Shown: one piece after another, positions 7,191 through 13,042 of the stretch
Layout of the letters: every line of letters begins with the position of its first letter
Position numbering within the stretch: the first letter of the stretch is position 1
DNA from: a bacterium
Lineage (GTDB): Bacteria > JAJRZV01
NCBI GenBank assembly: GCA_024275095.1
Contig: JAJRZV010000043.1
Coordinates: 1-13,597 of the forward strand
Length of the DNA stretch: 13,597 nt
Direction: 5' to 3'
Made by a program: the position numbers and the translations under genes
The notes under the pieces: model-generated
Database searches by the model: none
The model's input: only the letters and a program-made list of their open reading frames with translations
Told to the model about the DNA's origin: nothing

Positions 7191-7939
7191 TTGCGCAAAG
7201 GTGTTCTTTCGCTCCAGAGCGGCAGGTAAGAGTCCATTTTTTCAAAAATCCTCACCTCAAGACTCCGGAGGGATTTTAGCACCTTTTGCAGGTCTTTTGA
7301 TACACCATCCTCGCCCAGCTCAAGCGTACCTGCTCCTCTTTTGCGGTAACGGCGTATCTGACTGGTTGCTGGAATGGTTGTTTTGAGGAGATGGTCATCT
7401 TTAATAGAGTAAGTGACCAGGTTCTGTCTTTCTTCAGCAAGGCGAGCTCTCCGCGCTTCCGGCGATACGCTGAGAGTGAGAATGTGATGCCCTTCTCTGG
7501 AAAGCTTGCTTTCAAAACCGTTTTCATTCCACTCAAAGGTGATCTCTGCCACAAATTTCGGGTATCCCCAAATTTCCAGGCCTCCAGCATAGGCGATTTC
7601 TGTAGTAACAGGAAGGTGCCAGATGTAGTACCCGAGATTTTTATAGTATTTTTCGAACACTGCCGGCAGAAGAGGAAGATTAATAATGGGCTTGAAAAGC
7701 ACAGGGAATACCACTCCCAATTCGTTGTAAGGGCCAATGGTGGTGTCTGTGTAACGGAACACGACTATTCCACATACTGCGGTAGAAGGTGTAAGCAGTA
7801 CAGGCTTTAAAGGGGGCGGAAGTATCTGTCGCACGGCATTCGCCCGGGCAGGAAATGCGCACATCACAGCTTCAGTATTTCTGTACTCAATAGGAAGTGT
7901 TATAGAACCTGCGGAAGTTTTAACTTCCTGTTTTTCCAT
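7187..7939 (-). CDS. Acetoacetate decarboxylase-family protein (function unassigned)
   Basis: A 250-residue protein of the acetoacetate decarboxylase (ADC) superfamily. Signatures are IGPYNELGVVFPV (68-80), holding E73 at the place of the active-site glutamate, and GGLEIWGYPKFVAEI (119-133), where K128 aligns with the Schiff-base lysine. The second lysine of the classic ADC Lys-Lys pair, which lowers the pKa, is F129 here, so true acetoacetate decarboxylation is doubtful. Family members include aldolase-dehydratases and enzymes of unknown role. Start choice: GGAGGTG (minus strand; plus positions 7946-7952) sits 6 bases before the ATG at 7939; an upstream in-frame TTG at 7975 would add 12 residues but has no SD. 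It starts 32 bases after the GNAT-like gene and overlaps glmU by 4 bases, so it is co-transcribed with UDP-GlcNAc genes, an unusual partner. Confidence 0.82.
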   Translation of the reverse strand: MEKQEVKTSAGSITLPIEYRNTEAVMCAFPARANAVRQILPPPLKPVLLTPSTAVCGIVVFRYTDTTIGPYNELGVVFPVLFKPIINLPLLPAVFEKYYKNLGYYIWHLPVTTEIAYAGGLEIWGYPKFVAEITFEWNENGFESKLSREGHHILTLSVSPEARRARLAEERQNLVTYSIKDDHLLKTTIPATSQIRRYRKRGAGTLELGEDGVSKDLQKVLKSLRSLEVRIFEKMDSYLPLWSERTPLRK

Positions 7940-7945
7940 GATGAA

Positions 7946-7952
7946 CACCTCC
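7946..7952 (-). promoter_or_regulatory. Strong ribosome binding site of the ADC-family gene
   Basis: Minus-strand GGAGGTG, 6 bases before the ATG at 7939. It decides the start in favour of that ATG over the TTG at 7975. Confidence 0.75.
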
Positions 7953-7971
7953 GCACATTTTTGAGGTTGCT

Positions 7972-8844
7972 TCAAAGAGATTTTTTTAACTGGTCCTCCT
8001 GGCGATGATATCCCTCCCAGTCCACGTCGTAAGCATAGTGTTTTAGCGTTTTGTTTACAATTGTTGTGTAAGGCGGGGTTTCAAAGTAATGAACGAGTCT
8101 TGGCGAGATTGCAAGGACCATTTCTTCTGCTTTCCAGGAGATACGGTGAGTGGAGCCATTGTGGTGTTCGATAATAAATCCACCGGAAAAAGCAAATGAA
8201 ACATCGCACAGGTCGTATTTGTTCAGGTCTCTCATCATCGCTCTGAACCGCCCCTCGGATAAAGGAGACAGAAATTTGAAAAAGTGAGAATAAAGAACAC
8301 TGTTATGATAAAATTCTGGAAACGCGACAATGGCATCCATCCCCATGTCTCTTGCCATATCTACGAGGGCGTGGAGTACCTGACGGCCTATACCAAGACC
8401 TGGCCTGCGCTGTCCAGGAAAACGATGCCTGGTCCTTTCCCAGTGAGCCTCTGGATGCTCCAGCATGAGCCATTCGACCACCAGTGCAGTGAACGGCTCA
8501 GACAGTCCTGCGTTGATGACCTCTTTTCCTTTTACGTGGTAACGTTGTATGTTGAGGATAATTTCACCAATGCGTTTTCCCTTCCAGAGGAGCAGAACTT
8601 TTTGATGATAAGGGTCTGCAGTATCAATTTCCACGGTTACGGGAGAAAGTCCTTTGTGTTCAAGTACTTCCATAAGGCCAACCCGTCGGAGTTCTCCAAA
8701 AATTGCATCCTTGGTGTATCGTCCGAGAAGAAGTTGAGGTCCTTCCTTGAGAAACAGCTGATGAGCTATTTCTTCCTCTTCCATCTCCAGCGTACCGGAT
8801 GAAAGAATGTGATGAGAGAGAAGTCTGGAGCGTCGGGGTTTCAT
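7972..8844 (-). CDS. Uncharacterised protein with a GNAT-like acyltransferase core
   Basis: A 290-residue cytoplasmic protein with no signal or membrane segment. I do not recognise a named family. The central part looks like a GNAT acetyl/acyltransferase: a strand IGEIILNIQRY (92-102); then FPGQRRPGLGIGRQVLHAL (142-160), similar to the acetyl-CoA pyrophosphate loop (Q/R-x-x-G-x-G) followed by a helix; then a helix and strand DMARDMGMDAIVAFPEFYHN (162-181), and FY/HF positions like the terminal GNAT motif. The C-terminal 90 residues (about 200-290) have a beta-rich stretch (CDVSFAFSGGFIIEHH) and no known match. The N-terminal 40 residues look helical and acidic (EMEEEEI). ATG at 8844 has no SD but an extended -10-like box 6 bases upstream. 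As first gene of the ADC-glmU-glmS operon it may act on a sugar-nucleotide or acyl-chain substrate; that is speculation. Confidence 0.75.
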   Translation of the reverse strand: MKPRRSRLLSHHILSSGTLEMEEEEIAHQLFLKEGPQLLLGRYTKDAIFGELRRVGLMEVLEHKGLSPVTVEIDTADPYHQKVLLLWKGKRIGEIILNIQRYHVKGKEVINAGLSEPFTALVVEWLMLEHPEAHWERTRHRFPGQRRPGLGIGRQVLHALVDMARDMGMDAIVAFPEFYHNSVLYSHFFKFLSPLSEGRFRAMMRDLNKYDLCDVSFAFSGGFIIEHHNGSTHRISWKAEEMVLAISPRLVHYFETPPYTTIVNKTLKHYAYDVDWEGYHRQEDQLKKSL

Positions 8845-8850
8845 ACGAAC

Positions 8851-8859
8851 ATTTTAGCA
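8851..8859 (-). promoter_or_regulatory. Extended -10-like box (TGnTAAAAT) for the minus-strand operon
   Basis: Reading the minus strand, TG-C-TAAAAT ends 6 bases before the ATG at 8844. No convincing -35 is visible. With no SD present, the operon's first gene is predicted to be leaderless. Confidence 0.45.
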
Positions 8860-8888
8860 TTGAAAGACTTCAGGTGTTTAATGTTAAT

Positions 8889-8897
8889 TGATATGAT
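8889..8897 (+). promoter_or_regulatory. Extended -10-like box (TGnTATGAT) for the LPP20-domain gene
   Basis: TG-A-TATGAT at 8889-8897, with a second TATGAT directly after it (8898-8903). It would start transcription near 8904, leaving about 29 bases of leader that hold the strong SD. TTGAAA at 8860-8865 with GTTAAT at 8883-8888 (17-base spacer) is an alternative promoter. It lies back to back with the minus-strand box. Confidence 0.35.
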
Positions 8898-8919
8898 TAT
8901 GATGTTTTTAGAGGTGCTC

Positions 8920-8928
8920 AGGAGGTGA
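8920..8928 (+). promoter_or_regulatory. Strong ribosome binding site of the LPP20-domain gene
   Basis: AGGAGGTGA, with GGAGG ending 7 bases before the ATG at 8933. It matches the anti-SD of 16S rRNA almost fully and fixes the start. Confidence 0.8.
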
Positions 8929-8932
8929 GAGA

Positions 8933-10423
8933 ATGAAACGAATTTTGTGTGTGCTGGTGGTGGGGCTATTTTGCATCAGTGCTTATGCAGGGAAAAAACG
9001 GCCTGTGTGGGTTGAAAAAGGTTATCATCCCCGATACAGCGACAAGTTATATTTTATAGGCATAGGTATTGCCCGGTCGACAGGGGACCGCGAGAAGGAT
9101 ATGCGCAGAGCCGATGATAGTGCGAGGGCGGAAATTGCCAAGCAGATTCGTGTCCACGTGACAGAAAGTATCAGAGATATTCTCAAACAGGCGGGTTCGA
9201 AAGGAGATGTCGCCACAGACATAGAAGTCCGGTCGCGGTCTCAGGTGGACATGGTTCTGGAGGGTGTGAGGATTGCTGAGAGATATTACGACAAAAAAGA
9301 AAAGGTTTATTATTCCCTTGCTGTGCTTAACCGGGAATCTGCCGCATCTGGTATTTTTGATGACCTGAAGTCGCTTTCAAAGCAGATGAAAAATCTTTTA
9401 AGGGTTGGAATGAAAAAAGCGCGTTCAGGAAGGTGCTGGAGAGGTCTTTCAGATATTGGGAGGGCTGCAACGCTTCTGGGCGAGATACGCGGTAAGGAAG
9501 CCATTCTCAAGGTGGTAGCAGCCAGTCCCATGCTCATGGAATACCAGAGACCTCCTGAAAGACCGGATTTCAGTGAAGTGAAAAATCAAGTAGATAGTGT
9601 ACTTTCTCTGATGCGCCTGGAGAAGGTTTCCGGTGACAATCAGGTGGCTGAGGTGGGAATGCCTCTTCAGGATCCTCTTGTTGTGAGGGTTACGTGCGGA
9701 GGCCGGGGAGAGGCCGGTGTGCCCCTGAATGCTTCTTTCAAAAGAGGCAAAGGGATAATAGATGAACACGTGCGCACAAATCGTAGCGGACTTGCGCGTA
9801 TTAAAGTTCACGAAGTCCGGTCTGCAGATGTGGAGGAAAACACAATCGTTGTTTCTTACGATGTGGACAGGCTCAAAAAAGTGGACACCTACTACGTCCC
9901 CGATGCCCTTCTGGATATTCTATCGGCCAAGGTTGTGACCTTTCGGTATACCATACCCACCAAGAGGGTTCTTTCGTTTGTTGTCCTGGTGGAGGAAACA
10001 AACATCGAAGATCCGGTAGACCCTCCTGTGCTGAAACCTCTTATAGAGGAGGCTCTCGCGGCACGAAATTTTAAAGTTATTGCCAACTCGGCAATTGCCG
10101 ACCATCTTGGAGAGGTGGACATTGACTACGCGCGTCCTCAAGCCGGTGACATTGCTCGCTCCTTTCGAAATGTCGCTGATGTGGTGATCATAGGTCGCCT
10201 GAAATCTTCATTTTCTTCCAAGGTAATGGAGGGTTTTTACTTTGCTCGTGCTGAGGGGGTTGTAAAAGCCATCAGGGTTCGGGATGGGAAAGTAATTCTC
10301 ACCCGGCGGGTGAGTGATAAAGGCGCGGGCAATACCGTGGAAAAGGCAGGGCTTAAAGCGCTGGAGAGCACGGCTCGGAGGCTGGCGGATTCTTTTGCAC
10401 AGGCCCTGGACGAAACTTTCTAA
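8933..10423 (+). CDS. Secreted LPP20-domain protein with long C-terminal extension
   Basis: A 496-residue exported protein. The signal peptide (1-19) ends AYA, predicted cut before G20 by signal peptidase I. An LPP20-type domain at about 21-135 starts with PVWVEKGYHP and YFIGIGIA, followed by a helix ADDSARAEIAKQIRVHVTES (60-79) and YYSLAVLNR; this matches the Helicobacter LPP20-like lipoprotein family, although here there is no lipobox. A helical stretch (about 140-235) follows, then a beta-rich, Ig- or Big-like segment (about 246-312). The C-terminal part at about 345-490 alternates strands and helices (FVVLVEE, IEEALAARNFKV, VADVVIIGRLKS), reminiscent of CsgG/FlgT/TolB-N-like modules; this part is a weak call. 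It is probably periplasmic or at the outer membrane. It is 21 bases upstream of an RND exporter, suggesting an accessory role. It has the strongest SD in the window, so it is likely well expressed. Confidence 0.78.
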   Translation: MKRILCVLVVGLFCISAYAGKKRPVWVEKGYHPRYSDKLYFIGIGIARSTGDREKDMRRADDSARAEIAKQIRVHVTESIRDILKQAGSKGDVATDIEVRSRSQVDMVLEGVRIAERYYDKKEKVYYSLAVLNRESAASGIFDDLKSLSKQMKNLLRVGMKKARSGRCWRGLSDIGRAATLLGEIRGKEAILKVVAASPMLMEYQRPPERPDFSEVKNQVDSVLSLMRLEKVSGDNQVAEVGMPLQDPLVVRVTCGGRGEAGVPLNASFKRGKGIIDEHVRTNRSGLARIKVHEVRSADVEENTIVVSYDVDRLKKVDTYYVPDALLDILSAKVVTFRYTIPTKRVLSFVVLVEETNIEDPVDPPVLKPLIEEALAARNFKVIANSAIADHLGEVDIDYARPQAGDIARSFRNVADVVIIGRLKSSFSSKVMEGFYFARAEGVVKAIRVRDGKVILTRRVSDKGAGNTVEKAGLKALESTARRLADSFAQALDETF

Positions 10424-10429
10424 ATAAAC

Positions 10430-10438
10430 TGATATTAC
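10430..10438 (+). promoter_or_regulatory. Weak extended -10-like box (TGnTATTAC) before the RND gene
   Basis: TG-A-TATTAC ends 6 bases before the ATG at 10445, the same spacing as at 766 and 8844. The hexamer matches consensus at 4 of 6. The RND gene has no SD. Alternatively the RND gene is translated by readthrough from the upstream gene across 21 bases. Confidence 0.28.
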
Positions 10439-10444
10439 CAATCA

Positions 10445-13012
10445 ATGAAAGAACTTCCCCTTCCTGTAAAAATTTTTTTACTCGCTGTATGGGGTGCGTC
10501 TCTTTATTACGCATCCACCAGCGCACTGAAAATGCGGTTTCAGCCGGATCCTATGGCTTTCATGCCTCCTGAAAGCCCGGAGGCGTCTGCCATTAAGGAG
10601 ATCCAGGAGGATTTCGGGTTCGGAGACACGGGCATTGTTCTCATCACATTTCCCCATCCCGTCGGCAGGGAAGAAATTTTGCTCGAAAGGGAGATTACCC
10701 GTTTTATATCCCGTTATCCAGGGGTTTTGCGTGTGATGAGCCTTGACGATATCCCACGCCCTATTGTCAGGGCTTCCGAGCTGGAGGTTTATGAGTACAC
10801 CCAACTTCTCGTGGATGGAACGGAGACTCCTTCTCAGTTTCAGGAAGCTGTGCGTTCTGATTCCAACATTTACGGCAACTTTGTCTCGAAGGATCTGAAA
10901 ACTCTTTCTGTTTACGTAAGTTTTGAAAAAAATGCTGTGCCAGATAGTGCTCATGATCTTGCGGCCGAGCTAAGAGAAAAATTTGGCGAAAAGGTGGATT
11001 TTCATTTTACCGGTTCGCCTTTTCTTCTTTACTTTCTCAGCGACGAACTTCAGAAGACATTTAAAATTTCTCTTCCTGTGGCAACACTCTTTTTCTTTAT
11101 CAGCTTTTTCGCTGTGAAAATGACTGCTTTCAGTATTTATACCGTTCTTGCTCTGGGAACAGCGATTTTGTGGACTCTGGGTTTTATGAGTCACTTTACT
11201 TTAAAACTGGATTTTGTAACAGGCGCGATTCCTTCTATTCTTTTTGCTGCGGGGGCCAGTTATGTTGCGCACATTTTAATCAAAGGTTTTCGTAAAACAC
11301 TTACTCCCGTATTGCTTTCCGCATTTACCACGGCCGCAGGATTTGCGGCGATCGTGGTTCTTGGCATTCCACCGTTGACAACCTTTGGACTTGTTACCGC
11401 TGTGGGCGTGATTTTTGTGGCGCTTGCTGCGTTTATTATCACCATGCTTTTTCGACGGGAGTCTCCCGAAGAAAAAATCATTGTTTTGCTCGGACGGCCG
11501 GTTTTTTATCTCACAGAGGCGGCGGCCGGTGCGCCGGTGCCAGCTCTGGGCCTTACCGTAATTATTACCCTTGTGGGCTTAATTCGGATTCTCTCCGCTC
11601 CCGTGGATGTAAGCATGGCCTCTCTTTTTGCCGAGGGTAGCAGTGTTCGACAGCATGTAGAAGAGAGCGAGAAGATTCTCCCGGGAGGCGATTTCTTTTT
11701 CCTTCTGGTGCGGGCTCCCTACAACGATCCGGCAGTTCTTCGGGCTGTGGATGAATTTGAGCTGGCGGCCAGACATGATAATTGTGCGTACTGGAGCCAG
11801 TCACCCGCACAGGTGATCAAACAATCAGCCGGGTATCTTGCAGGAATTCCCCGTATCCCACTGAACGAAGGCAAGTTCGGCGAAATTCTGTTTCTCGTTG
11901 AGCCTGAGCAGGGTTTCCAGCAGATGGTCACAGAAAAGGGAAAGTTTATCGCCATGCTCCGCACGGCGTCTCAGCGCTGGAGAGAATGCAACGATATTAA
12001 TACCGACCTGGCGCGGCAAATTTTTAAGAAACGATGGCTTTTGACCGAAGCGACTGAGCCCTCTGAGGATGAAATCAAGTACCTTGCACGTGTACTTTCT
12101 TTTTACGGAGATGTGGCGGAGCCAGATGTTAAAGCAGTGGTGAACCGTTTTCCTTCTTACCTTTTACCCCAGCAGTTAGCTGAACGCATTCGGCACCGCT
12201 TGAGAGAATGGGGTTTTGATTCACTTCCACCTGAAAAACTGGAGAAACTGTTGTCCTTTGCTCGCAGTGACGGCGTGCTTGATAAAAAGGGTGTACTTGC
12301 TGCACTTTCGGATTCATTATCCGTACGGGCGGCACTTGAGATTGTACTGGAAGCCAGGGCGGAGGCCAGGGCGGCGGCCCTTGGGCTTTCAGGAATAAAA
12401 GACGTGGTGGGCTATCTCTTGGACCTTGAGGACGGCCTGACGCTTAAGAAAGGAAAGAAACCCGTGGAGCACGTGCTGACAGGCTCAAATACCGCTTTTA
12501 TGGAAGTGGATAAGGCTGTGAAAAGGGGGCAGATCCTGGCGACGCTTCTCACGTTCGTACTCGTATTTTTGTGCGTGGCGCTTATTTCTGAAGAAAGAAG
12601 GCTGGCGTACCTGTGTGCCGGCGCATTTTCACCGCTGATTGCGGTGGTGGTCTCTCTGGCTGCGGTCACTTACATTACACGAACTTTTGATGTGGGTACG
12701 GCAATGGCGTCCAGTGCATTGCTGGGCATGGGAGCAGATTTTGCACTTCACTTTGTGTGGAGTCTTCGCGAAAAGGGAGTCCAGGGAGCCATCGAAGAGG
12801 AGGCACCAGCTCAATTTTTCTCCATTCTTCTTACCACCGCCGGTTTTGCACCCCTTCTTACATCCCAGATTACCGCCATGGCGAATTTCGCGTCGGTGAT
12901 GATTATCGGCTCCCTGTGTGCCTCGTTGTTTTCAATGGGGCTTATCAGTGCCGTGCATGTACTTCTCAAAGGAAATGTGCCACCATTATCACATAACAGT
13001 GATACAGAGTAA
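10445..13012 (+). CDS. RND-superfamily (MMPL-type) exporter
   Basis: An 855-residue inner-membrane protein with the internally duplicated RND plan. TM1 spans about 8-25, periplasmic loop 1 about 28-205, a cluster of five TMs about 207-335, TM7 about 365-383, periplasmic loop 2 about 385-692, and the last five TMs about 695-842. In the second half TM10 carries LGMGADFALHF (760-770), the G-x-G-x-D-(Y/F)-x-x-H signature with D765 as proton-relay residue. The matching place in the first half is AAGASYVAHIL (268-278): the histidine is kept but the aspartate is S272. MMPL/COG1033 proteins move lipids, hopanoids or lipoproteins using proton-motive force. Adjacent LPP20-domain and LolA-like genes support envelope lipid or lipoprotein traffic. 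No SD is present and a weak -10-like box lies 6 bases upstream. The substrate is unknown. Confidence 0.9.
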   Translation: MKELPLPVKIFLLAVWGASLYYASTSALKMRFQPDPMAFMPPESPEASAIKEIQEDFGFGDTGIVLITFPHPVGREEILLEREITRFISRYPGVLRVMSLDDIPRPIVRASELEVYEYTQLLVDGTETPSQFQEAVRSDSNIYGNFVSKDLKTLSVYVSFEKNAVPDSAHDLAAELREKFGEKVDFHFTGSPFLLYFLSDELQKTFKISLPVATLFFFISFFAVKMTAFSIYTVLALGTAILWTLGFMSHFTLKLDFVTGAIPSILFAAGASYVAHILIKGFRKTLTPVLLSAFTTAAGFAAIVVLGIPPLTTFGLVTAVGVIFVALAAFIITMLFRRESPEEKIIVLLGRPVFYLTEAAAGAPVPALGLTVIITLVGLIRILSAPVDVSMASLFAEGSSVRQHVEESEKILPGGDFFFLLVRAPYNDPAVLRAVDEFELAARHDNCAYWSQSPAQVIKQSAGYLAGIPRIPLNEGKFGEILFLVEPEQGFQQMVTEKGKFIAMLRTASQRWRECNDINTDLARQIFKKRWLLTEATEPSEDEIKYLARVLSFYGDVAEPDVKAVVNRFPSYLLPQQLAERIRHRLREWGFDSLPPEKLEKLLSFARSDGVLDKKGVLAALSDSLSVRAALEIVLEARAEARAAALGLSGIKDVVGYLLDLEDGLTLKKGKKPVEHVLTGSNTAFMEVDKAVKRGQILATLLTFVLVFLCVALISEERRLAYLCAGAFSPLIAVVVSLAAVTYITRTFDVGTAMASSALLGMGADFALHFVWSLREKGVQGAIEEEAPAQFFSILLTTAGFAPLLTSQITAMANFASVMIIGSLCASLFSMGLISAVHVLLKGNVPPLSHNSDTE
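12357..12380 (+). repeat. Two-copy 12-bp tandem repeat inside the RND gene
   Basis: GCCAGGGCGGAG followed by the near-identical GCCAGGGCGGCG encodes an A-R-A-E-A-R-A-A-type alanine-arginine helix in periplasmic loop 2. It keeps the reading frame. Likely a slippage duplication of no proven function. Position is approximate to a base or two. Confidence 0.5.
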
Positions 13013-13030
13013 GTCAACTAAGGAGCGGGA

Positions 13031-13039
13031 AGGAGGTGA
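13031..13039 (+). promoter_or_regulatory. Strong ribosome binding site of the LolA-like gene
   Basis: AGGAGGTGA, with GGAGG ending 6 bases before the ATG at 13043. It identifies the start of the partial gene at the right edge. Confidence 0.8.
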
Positions 13040-13042
13040 GTC

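Noticed and set aside
7187-7975. Longer ADC-family protein starting at TTG 7975, overlapping the GNAT-like gene
   Set aside because: The TTG has no SD, whereas the ATG at 7939 has GGAGGTG at ideal spacing and starts where the family homology begins.
8933-8980. LPP20-domain protein as a lipoprotein via C14
   Set aside because: The residues before C14 (G-L-F) do not form a lipobox; the AYA-G site fits signal peptidase I better.
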